From Treponema sp. UBA4319 (GTDB lineage Bacteria > Spirochaetota > Spirochaetia > Treponematales > Treponemataceae), in assembly GCA_002393865.1 (NCBI GenBank), contig DGUD01000054.1, forward strand, positions 1 through 11,021: 11,021 nt of DNA. Reading direction: 5' to 3'. Positions 1 to 6,233 of the stretch are shown one piece after another. The notes beneath the pieces were generated by a model. The model was given only the letters and a program-made list of their open reading frames with translations, made no database searches and was not told where the DNA came from. Positions within the stretch are counted from its first letter, which is position 1; the number at the start of each line of letters is the position of its first letter. The position numbers were made by a program, and so were the translations under genes.

Positions 1-20
1 AGTCCGGGTGTTTTTCCGCT

Positions 21-106
21 GGGAGCGCATTTTTGTTTTCATGCTGAAGCCCTGCGGGGCCGGAAGGCTTTTCCTTTCCGCCTGAACAAAAATGATTTCC
101 GTGACG
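21..106. repeat. Palindromic intergenic repeat (copy 1)
   Basis: This non-coding stretch contains an outer inverted repeat (CATTTTTGT at 28-36, ACAAAAATG at 86-94) around an inner hairpin (CGGAAGG at 61-67 with CCTTTCCG at 73-80, one bulged T). Its right end, ACAAAAATGATTTCC (86-100), is one of four copies of the motif ACAAAAnTGATTTCC in the window, all intergenic; one copy is imperfect. The 14 bases TGATTTCCGTGACG (93-106) recur exactly on the minus strand at 9386-9399. GGGAGCGCATTTT (21-33) recurs inverted at 9658-9670. It is probably a small non-autonomous dispersed repeat; its function is unknown. Confidence 0.5.
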
Positions 107-140
107 CAACAGGCTGTTTCTTTTCTTTCCTGATAAGCGA

Positions 141-149
141 TGGTATACT
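141..149 (+). promoter_or_regulatory. Extended -10 promoter of the XRE regulator gene
   Basis: TGGTATACT is an extended -10 element (TGnTATACT) with the hexamer TATACT at 144-149. No good -35 hexamer lies 16-18 bp upstream (the region is T/C-rich), which fits an extended -10 promoter. The predicted start of transcription is near 156, giving a leader of about 67 nt before the ATG at 223. Confidence 0.6.
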
Positions 150-176
150 GGAACTGTTCGGGACACGAAGTTCCGG
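148..176 (+). promoter_or_regulatory. Inverted repeat over the transcription start; possible operator
   Basis: CTGGAACT (148-155) and AGTTCCGG (169-176) are complementary over 8 bp with one G-T wobble, separated by 13 nt. The left arm overlaps the -10 hexamer and the centre sits on the predicted +1. This is a classic place for an autoregulatory operator of the XRE protein encoded just downstream. It could instead act as a 5' leader hairpin. No binding evidence exists in the sequence itself. Confidence 0.4.
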
Positions 177-180
177 GCAG

Positions 181-203
181 CCTCATGCGCGTACCGGATG
201 AGG
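181..203 (+). other. Short leader hairpin before the XRE gene
   Basis: CCTCAT (181-186) pairs with ATGAGG (198-203) around an 11-nt loop. It ends 7 nt before the AGGGGGA ribosome binding site at 211-217. It may modulate ribosome access or simply be a spacer fold. Confidence 0.3.
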
Positions 204-222
204 GCATTACAGGGGGATTGGT

Positions 223-672
223 ATGGAAGTTAAGGATGTGCTGAAAAATATCCGCACAAAGCATAATCTGACGCAGGAGCAGATGGCGCTGCGCGTGAAC
301 GTGACGCGGCAGGCGGTAAGCCGCTGGGAGACGGGCGAGACGCAGCCGAACACGGAGCTTTTGAAAGTTATCTCCCGCGAATTTGATGTTTCGATAAACA
401 CGCTGCTCGGACAACCGCGCACTTTGTTCTGCCAGTGCTGCGGCATGCCGCTGAACGACGACAGCCTGCTGAGCAAAGAGCCGGACGGCAGCTTTAACGA
501 GGACTATTGCAAGTGGTGCTATGCGGACGGAACTTTTGCCTATAAGAGCAAGGACGCCTTGCTCGACTTCCTTGTAAAGACTATGCCGAATCCGGAGCAT
601 ACGCCTGGCGATGAGCGCCGCGCGCTGTATGACGGGCAGCTTTCGACGCTGAAGCACTGGCGGAAAGGCTAA
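223..672 (+). CDS. XRE-family transcriptional regulator with C-terminal zinc ribbon
   Basis: This 149-residue cytoplasmic protein is a DNA-binding regulator. Residues 5-60 form a Cro/C1-type helix-turn-helix (LTQEQMALRVNVTRQAVSRW, with the typical WETGETQPNTELL tail). A putative zinc ribbon of the zf-ribbon_2 kind follows, with C70-x2-C73 (plus C72) and C96-x2-C99. The acidic and aromatic tail resembles other proteins that combine these two domains. The ATG at 223 is supported by AGGGGGA at 211-217, 5 nt upstream. It has its own extended -10 promoter with a palindrome over the start site, suggesting autoregulation. The next gene starts 131 bp downstream with its own promoter, so this gene is probably monocistronic. 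Its regulatory targets and signal cannot be read from the sequence; the zinc site may sense metal or redox state or be purely structural. Confidence 0.9.
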   Translation: MEVKDVLKNIRTKHNLTQEQMALRVNVTRQAVSRWETGETQPNTELLKVISREFDVSINTLLGQPRTLFCQCCGMPLNDDSLLSKEPDGSFNEDYCKWCYADGTFAYKSKDALLDFLVKTMPNPEHTPGDERRALYDGQLSTLKHWRKG

Positions 673-682
673 GTGTGCATTC

Positions 683-699
683 CTGGCTATCTTAGCCAG
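683..699 (+). terminator. Weak hairpin after the XRE gene
   Basis: CTGGCTA (683-689) and TAGCCAG (693-699) form a perfect 7-bp stem with a 3-nt loop, 11 nt after the stop codon. Only a poor T run follows (AGTTTCTG), so intrinsic termination is likely inefficient. The position between a gene and the next promoter still makes a terminator the best reading. Confidence 0.4.
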
Positions 700-742
700 A
701 GTTTCTGCCGGATGCGCGTGTGTGCAGGCGAGACGGGGAATA

Positions 743-772
743 TTGACGCGTCTGCTGGCGCCGTGCTACACT
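743..772 (+). promoter_or_regulatory. Promoter of the C39-like / radical SAM operon
   Basis: TTGACG (743-748) and TACACT (767-772) are spaced by 18 bp, and TG at 764-765 makes an extended -10 (TGCTACACT). The predicted transcription start is near 779, about 25 nt before the GTG start at 804. Confidence 0.65.
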
Positions 773-803
773 TTGCCAGAGTTTTTGTTGCCGGAGGAAA
801 AGT

Positions 804-1517
804 GTGAGGGAAAAAGCTGGCCGGATAAAAAAGAATGGAGCTGTTCGGGAACCGGAGCTTCAGAACTGCTCTGCTGTCTTGCCGGGCATTGTGCTCCTGC
901 TCGTTGCCGCCGGGACGCTGTTCCTGCTTTGCTTCGGCAGGGTGATTCCTTCGCCGGTGCGGATAGAGGAAGCCGGAAGCAAAACGGAATTCCTTGCGAT
1001 GGACGGGGACTTGTTCTACCGGCAGACACTGAATAACTGCGCCGCGTATTCGGTTATGGCGGTGCTGTCCGTCCTGAGGCAGGAGGAGCAAGATCCTGAG
1101 CTTCTTGCGCAGGAGATGCGATGGCGGATATACAAGAACCTGACGTTTCCCTACGGGGTTCAGGCTCTGCTCCGTGCACATGGAATCCGGGCGGATGACT
1201 ATGTGTTGCGCGGCCGTGCGGACAAGAAGAAGCTGGACTGGCTGAAAGCGCGCGTAGCGGAAGGCTGCCCCGTCGTGCTGCTGATAAAAATCCATCATGT
1301 GCTGCATTACGTGACGGTTCTGGGATATGACGCGGACGGCTTTATGCTGTACGACTCCATGCAGGAGAAGGATGCCGGAAATCCGCAGAAGACAATTGTT
1401 GACGGGCGCTGCCTGAGCGGAAACAGATACTACCGGAATGATGAGCTTGCTGCCCTGTGGAATGCAGGCGGCTACAAGATTTTCTTTAGGAACTGGGCGC
1501 TCGTATGCAGGCGCTGA
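804..1517 (+). CDS. Membrane-anchored C39-like cysteine peptidase family protein
   Basis: This 237-residue protein has a short basic N-terminus, one hydrophobic segment at about residues 24-46 (signal anchor) and a papain-fold domain of the Peptidase_C39_2 type facing outward. The likely catalytic set is visible: oxyanion Gln74 and nucleophile Cys79 in RQTLNNCAAYS, His168 in LHYVTVLGYD and Asp184 in LYDS. The usual CGP after the nucleophile is CAA here, a known variation in the C39-like group. There is no ABC transporter domain, so it is not a bacteriocin exporter. The start is GTG at 804, supported by GGAGGA at 793-798 with 5-nt spacing. The next gene begins 24 nt after the stop, so the two are probably co-transcribed. 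The substrate is unknown; cell-wall or secreted-peptide cleavage would fit the topology. Confidence 0.8.
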   Translation: MREKAGRIKKNGAVREPELQNCSAVLPGIVLLLVAAGTLFLLCFGRVIPSPVRIEEAGSKTEFLAMDGDLFYRQTLNNCAAYSVMAVLSVLRQEEQDPELLAQEMRWRIYKNLTFPYGVQALLRAHGIRADDYVLRGRADKKKLDWLKARVAEGCPVVLLIKIHHVLHYVTVLGYDADGFMLYDSMQEKDAGNPQKTIVDGRCLSGNRYYRNDELAALWNAGGYKIFFRNWALVCRR

Positions 1518-1541
1518 GCAGACGCGGGAGGCCGCAGCTTT

Positions 1542-2417
1542 ATGCATTATGTAGACGCAAAGTCGATTCTCTCTGCCAGCAACGGCATGAACATATACCG
1601 CGGCTGCACGCACGGCTGTATTTACTGCGATTCGCGGAGCAGCTGCTACCATTTTACGCATGCCTTTGAGGATATAGAGGTGAAGCGGAATGCACTGGAG
1701 CTTCTGGAGGCGGCGCTCCGGCGCAAGCGCAGAAAGTGCATGATTGGCACCGGCGCGATGTGCGATCCCTATATGCCGGTCGAAAAGGAATTGCGGCTTA
1801 GCCGCCGTATGCTGGAGCTTATCGCGGAATATGGATTTGGCGTGACGCTCCAGACAAAATCCGATCTGGTGCTGCGGGATTTTGATTTGCTGGAACGCAT
1901 ACAGCGCAGCACGAAAGCTGTGCTGCAGATGACGCTGACTACCTATGACGATGCTTTGTGCCGCATACTGGAGCCGAATGTCTGTGCGAGCAGCCGCCGT
2001 TTTGAGGTGCTGTGCAGCTGCAGGCAGCTTGGTATTCCTTCTGTTGTGTGGATAAGTCCCATACTGCCATTCATAAACGATACGGAGGAAAACATACGCG
2101 GGCTGCTTGACTATTGCGTCCGCGCGGAAGTAAAGGGAATCGTCAGCTTCGGCATGGGTGTGACGCTCCGCCACGGCGACCGGGAATACTTTTACGCCGC
2201 GCTTGACCGGCACTTTCCCGGAATGAAAGAGCGCTATATCAGGACATTTGCGGAGCGCTACGAGCTTGCGAGCCCGCGGGAGGCCGCATTGATGCGGATT
2301 CTTGAGGACGGCTGCAGGAGGCACCATATCATGCTCGGCTGGAAAGAAGTCTTTGCATATCTGCGGGAATTCCCCGGAGAAAAAGCGCAGCCGTCTTTGC
2401 AGCTGGACTTATTCTGA
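1542..2417 (+). CDS. SPL-family radical SAM protein with C-terminal clamp-binding motif
   Basis: This 291-residue protein belongs to the spore-photoproduct-lyase-like radical SAM group (COG1533 type). The 4Fe-4S ligands are Cys22, Cys26 and Cys29 in RGCTHGCIYC. Family signatures follow: GTGAMCDPYMPVE at about 68-80 and TKSDLVLRDFDLLE at about 105-118, in a partial TIM barrel. It would cleave S-adenosylmethionine to start radical chemistry. The real substrate of this subgroup is not established; direct DNA lesion repair is only suggested by kinship to SplB. The last five residues are QLDLF, matching the QL(S/D)LF consensus for binding the DNA polymerase sliding clamp, which supports a role at DNA. 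GGGAGG at 1526-1531 lies 10 nt before the ATG. It is the second gene of an operon with the C39-like gene. Its 3' end overlaps convergent addA by 9 bp. Confidence 0.88.
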   Translation: MHYVDAKSILSASNGMNIYRGCTHGCIYCDSRSSCYHFTHAFEDIEVKRNALELLEAALRRKRRKCMIGTGAMCDPYMPVEKELRLSRRMLELIAEYGFGVTLQTKSDLVLRDFDLLERIQRSTKAVLQMTLTTYDDALCRILEPNVCASSRRFEVLCSCRQLGIPSVVWISPILPFINDTEENIRGLLDYCVRAEVKGIVSFGMGVTLRHGDREYFYAALDRHFPGMKERYIRTFAERYELASPREAALMRILEDGCRRHHIMLGWKEVFAYLREFPGEKAQPSLQLDLF

Positions 2418-5400
2418 GCCGGGGAGGGGAGCCGCCCGCGCTATCATTGCGGTCAGCTGCCCCGTAGCTATCATGCGCCCGGTTTGTTCCGTGATGTCAA
2501 GCGCCGTTCCGAAGCGGAGATAGTAGAGGTAGCAGCGCAGCTGCGCTTCCGGGATGCCGAGAATCCGTGCAGCTGCTATGCGGTAGCAGGCCTGCTGGGC
2601 AAAATGTAGCTCGCTTCGGATGACGCTGTCTGATTTGTAGTCCACGATAGCATACGTTCCGTCCTGCTGCTGGAAGAGCAGGTCTATTGAGCCGGTGACC
2701 ATGCGGCCTTCCAGCATTGTCTTGAATCCGTATTCTGCGCGGAAGAATCTGCCTGCGCGCTGTGCCTCCGCAAGGAGCTGCCCCAGCTCGCTCCGGAAGA
2801 ATTCCTGCGTCATGCGCCGGCAGCAATCCGCCAGAACCTCCCGGTCTTCTTGCGGCAGGTTCTTGAAAAGCCGCAGCTCAGGAGAGAAGTGCTCCGGGGG
2901 AATGCCCTTTGCCGCGGCCTCAAGATAGCTGTGGACAATCGTGCCGAAATCTGTTTCCGCAAAGAATGCCGCTGGCAGCTCCGTGCCGTCGCTGTCAATG
3001 CTGTCGGGTTCAGAGGAGACTTTCTTCCCCTGTTTGCGCCTGAGCTTTTCGATTTCGGGCAGGTTCCGCTCGATGATGCGGCTGACGCAGGCATAACTGT
3101 CCGTCTGGACTGCTTGCGGATTGCCAGCGGCATGTGCATAGCGCTCAAGTTCGGCAGGCTTTATGCGGAGCACTGCTTCCGGGTCGGCGGCGACAGGGGC
3201 TGTACCCTGATAGCATGTGCCGTAGTTCGCAATCAGCCATGAGCGTCGCTCTTCCTGCCCGGCGCCGGCACGCTCCCCCGTTGCATAGGCGGCTCCCCGT
3301 TCCTGCGGCGCAAGGCTCCTGTATGAGAATGGCGCGCCTTCCGTGTAGAGCGTCTCGTCTTCCGCATAATGCACGTCATCGCTGATGGCGAGCGGATACC
3401 ATACGTTCAGCTGTTTTTCCAGAAGCTTGAGGTCTTCCGCGGATTCCTCCTTGGGGGCTGAGCCTGAAGGCGTTATGCTGCCCAGTATGCAGGCTTCCCT
3501 GATAGCGCGCGTGATGGCGACATAGATAAGGCGTCGGGCTTCCGCGATTTCTTTGCGGCGCGCAAGATATTGCTGCCGGAGAAAAAAGTAATTCCCCGCG
3601 CCGCCGTCAGGTTTTACGGAGACGCCGCTCTCCTCGTCAAAGAAGACGCTGCTGTCGGCGGACTTGCTGCGTAAGCCCATGCAGCCCCAGATAAATACAT
3701 AGTCGAACTGGAGGCCTTTGCTTTTGTGCACGGTCATTATCTGGACATCCGCTTCTTTTTCCATCGGATAGGCAAGCTCCTTTACGTCCAGCTCCTCGTC
3801 ACCGCCGCCGGCTGAGGATGATTCGCCGTCCCTGATGGCGGCGAGCTGATCGACGAACCACGCGGCGGTCTTTCCGTCGGTATCGCATGTGCGGGCAAGC
3901 TCAAAAAGCATGTCGTACTGCTCTGCGCACAGGCTTGCCGCGGTACCGAGCAGCGTCTCGTAGCGGTAGCCGGCATCATCCCAGAGCAGCTGCAGGGTGT
4001 CGGTGAGCGGCCGGCTCAGCGTCTTGGGGCGCTCGCTGCGATAGAAGTCCTGCGCGGCAAGGAATTTCTCCGCTTCTTGCGGGGAGAGCAGGGCCGCTGC
4101 CTGGGCGCTGCGGGCCAGCGGGTCAAAGCCATGGCTGGCGTCCTCCGTCAGGGCGGCCATCACTACGGACACTGCGCGGACGGAAAGCCCTGCGAGCGGC
4201 GAGCCGAGGTATGCCGCATACGCATTCGTGTCGGATGGGTACACGCAGCTGCGCAGAAAGCTGTAGATGTCGCAGACCGGGCCGGCGGAGAAAATGTCTT
4301 TTTGCGCGTCCACGGTGTAGCGGATGCCGTAGACATTGAGCCAGCGGGTAATGATGTTCCGGTCTGTGCGGGAGCGGTCAAGTATGGCGATGGACGGTCT
4401 GCTTCCGCCCTGCGCGCAGCGGTCAATCAGGTCGCGTATCTGCCGTGCCGCAAAGCATGCCTGCGTTTCCTTTGCGTCGAGCAGCTCCTTGCCGCTGTCC
4501 GCGCTTTCTTTGAGCAGCTTTGTGTTGACCACGCAGAAATGCAGGGGGACGCTTTCCTTGCTCAGCGGCGGCAGCTGCCCGTCTGGTTTTGTGGCATCGC
4601 TCTTGTACTGCGCCTCAAAGGGGAATTCCTCCTGCGGAAGAAAACGGTCGAATATGCCGCTGTCACCGCCAAAAAGTGTGTTGAACGAGCCCAGCATCTG
4701 CGGCAGGGAGCGGTAGTTGTTCGTCATCTGCTTTACGCTGCCCGGAAAGTATGCCGCGAAATCGCGTTGCAGGCCGTTGAACACCGAGACGTCCGCCCCG
4801 CGGAACTTGTAGATTGACTGCTTTTCGTCGCCCACAAAAAAGAGCTTTGCGTCGTGGATGTCTTGCGCGCGGGGAATTGCTCCTTGCTCCGGGACTTCCT
4901 TGCCTGCCAGCAGAAAAAGCAGGTCGCGGTTCTCGCCGTTGTTGTCCTGGAATTCATCTATCATGATTTTGTCGTAGGCCGCCTGCTCCTGGGCGCAGAT
5001 GTCCTTCTGCTCGCGCAGGATGCGCAGCGCGGTCTTCTGGATGTCGCGGAACGAGAGCTTGCCGGAGCTGAGTTTGAGCGTCCTTGCTTCCTCGCTGAAT
5101 TCGTCCAGAAGCAGGAAGAAATCTTTGATGGCATCGATTTCTGCTATATAAGAGAGCATTGCGGAAAGCCAGCGGCAGCTTCCGTCCCGGAAGGCGTTCA
5201 CCTGCTTGAGCACCGCATCCCGCCTGTTCGTCATCGCCACATCCTGCCGGGCGCATTCGGTCAGCTGCGCGAGCAGTCCGCAGGCAGCACGGAGACTGTC
5301 CGGACGGCGCAGGATGTCTTCTGCCGACAGCGCCTGCAAGGGGAGCGCTTCTGCGGCCTCCATCAGGGAGCAGAGCTTGAGCGCATGGTCATAGTATGCG

Positions 5401-6188
5401 GCATATTTCTGTTTTGCGGCTTCTTTCTGTGCGGCATAGGCTTCCTGAATGGCTTCGCGGTGGCCGGAGATTTTCTGGCATGCAGGCGCGAGCTGCACGG
5501 GACGCTCCCCGCCTGAAAGCAGCAGGTAGCGCATATCTGCAGCGATGATGCCGCACTGCACGTCAAGGTAGCGTGAGAAGTAGCCTGCGGAATCGGCTAT
5601 GGACGAGTAGCTGAGGACAGTTCCCGCGAGCTTTTTTTCCGCAAAGTCCTGCAGCCTGCCGGGATCCGCGAAGCGCTGCACCGCAAGACGCGTGCGTCTG
5701 CTGATGACAAAGGGAAGCGCTGCCTGCCGCAGCTGCTGGGCAAGCCCTTTGTCGCCGGTGCTGAAATCGGGGCGGATGCCATACCTGTTGGCCGCCTGCC
5801 GCACGATGCCGCTGCAATACGAGTCCAGCGTCTGGATATGCGCGGCTGCAAATGATTCCAGTGCCTGCTGTGCCCGCCGCTGCTCTGTGGCGAATTCGCT
5901 GCGCCCTGCAAGCTTTTCCGCAAAAAAACGCAGCGTGGCGTAGATACGCTCGTACATCTCTCCTGCAGCTTTTTTGGTGAAGGTGAGCGTCAGGATTTTT
6001 GAGACATCCACGCCTTCCGACATGACCAGCCACGCGAATCTGGTGGCGAGTACCTGTGTCTTGCCGGAACCGGCGCCCGCCGCGGCGATGGTGTTCCCTG
6101 AGCGGCAGCAGATGTCCAGCTGCGCCTTGTCGAGCGGGCGCTCAAGGAGATTCAGATAGGCATACTGGTCGTTCAGCGATTCTGTCAT
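2409..6188 (-). CDS. addA: AddA helicase-nuclease subunit (UvrD/RecB-like)
   Basis: This is the helicase and nuclease subunit of an AddAB (RexAB)-type complex that unwinds and resects double-strand breaks to load RecA. With the chosen start it has 1259 residues, close to the family's usual 1200-1250. SF1A helicase motifs occur in order: Q-motif near 23, Walker A AGAGSGKT 37-44, Ia TLTFTKKAAGEM near 67, Walker B IMIDEFQD 408-415, III GDEKQSIYKFRGAD 453-466, IV NNYRS near 490, V TVHKSKGLQFDYVF near 820 and VI RRLIYVAITRA 885-895. The C-terminal RecB-family nuclease has His1086, Asp1169 (GSIDLLF), Asp1183 and Lys1185 (VDYKSD), so it looks active. I chose ATG 6188 over the in-frame ATG at 6209 because GAGG lies 8 nt upstream of 6188 and nothing suitable precedes 6209. 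It sits 45 nt downstream of addB, in the same operon. Confidence 0.95.
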   Translation of the reverse strand: MTESLNDQYAYLNLLERPLDKAQLDICCRSGNTIAAAGAGSGKTQVLATRFAWLVMSEGVDVSKILTLTFTKKAAGEMYERIYATLRFFAEKLAGRSEFATEQRRAQQALESFAAAHIQTLDSYCSGIVRQAANRYGIRPDFSTGDKGLAQQLRQAALPFVISRRTRLAVQRFADPGRLQDFAEKKLAGTVLSYSSIADSAGYFSRYLDVQCGIIAADMRYLLLSGGERPVQLAPACQKISGHREAIQEAYAAQKEAAKQKYAAYYDHALKLCSLMEAAEALPLQALSAEDILRRPDSLRAACGLLAQLTECARQDVAMTNRRDAVLKQVNAFRDGSCRWLSAMLSYIAEIDAIKDFFLLLDEFSEEARTLKLSSGKLSFRDIQKTALRILREQKDICAQEQAAYDKIMIDEFQDNNGENRDLLFLLAGKEVPEQGAIPRAQDIHDAKLFFVGDEKQSIYKFRGADVSVFNGLQRDFAAYFPGSVKQMTNNYRSLPQMLGSFNTLFGGDSGIFDRFLPQEEFPFEAQYKSDATKPDGQLPPLSKESVPLHFCVVNTKLLKESADSGKELLDAKETQACFAARQIRDLIDRCAQGGSRPSIAILDRSRTDRNIITRWLNVYGIRYTVDAQKDIFSAGPVCDIYSFLRSCVYPSDTNAYAAYLGSPLAGLSVRAVSVVMAALTEDASHGFDPLARSAQAAALLSPQEAEKFLAAQDFYRSERPKTLSRPLTDTLQLLWDDAGYRYETLLGTAASLCAEQYDMLFELARTCDTDGKTAAWFVDQLAAIRDGESSSAGGGDEELDVKELAYPMEKEADVQIMTVHKSKGLQFDYVFIWGCMGLRSKSADSSVFFDEESGVSVKPDGGAGNYFFLRQQYLARRKEIAEARRLIYVAITRAIREACILGSITPSGSAPKEESAEDLKLLEKQLNVWYPLAISDDVHYAEDETLYTEGAPFSYRSLAPQERGAAYATGERAGAGQEERRSWLIANYGTCYQGTAPVAADPEAVLRIKPAELERYAHAAGNPQAVQTDSYACVSRIIERNLPEIEKLRRKQGKKVSSEPDSIDSDGTELPAAFFAETDFGTIVHSYLEAAAKGIPPEHFSPELRLFKNLPQEDREVLADCCRRMTQEFFRSELGQLLAEAQRAGRFFRAEYGFKTMLEGRMVTGSIDLLFQQQDGTYAIVDYKSDSVIRSELHFAQQACYRIAAARILGIPEAQLRCYLYYLRFGTALDITEQTGRMIATGQLTAMIARAAPLPGSE

Positions 6189-6195
6189 TCTTTTT

Positions 6196-6203
6196 TCCTC
6201 TTC
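6196..6203 (-). promoter_or_regulatory. Ribosome binding site that fixes the addA start
   Basis: On the minus strand GAAGAGGA lies 7 nt before the ATG at 6188, with the GAGG core 8 nt away. These bases would fall inside the gene if translation began at the in-frame ATG at 6209, which has no purine-rich site upstream. Confidence 0.6.
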
Positions 6204-6233
6204 TTGCATGTTCGGGTCTGTTCCAGACGTCGC

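Noticed and set aside
687..2327. Long open frame of 546 codons on the minus strand
   Set aside because: It lies antisense to two well-supported genes with clear motifs and ribosome binding sites. It has low-complexity composition rich in Arg, His and Ala and no recognisable domain. It is a by-product of codon bias in GC-rich genes.
804..2417. Radical SAM plus C39 peptidase as a RiPP (modified peptide) cluster
   Set aside because: The radical SAM protein is of the SPL type without SPASM or RRE features. The C39-like protein lacks an ABC exporter, and no small precursor peptide gene with a double-glycine leader is visible nearby.
6189..6209. Upstream start codon for addA at 6209
   Set aside because: It lacks a ribosome binding site, while the good GAGG site in front of ATG 6188 would fall inside the extended reading frame.
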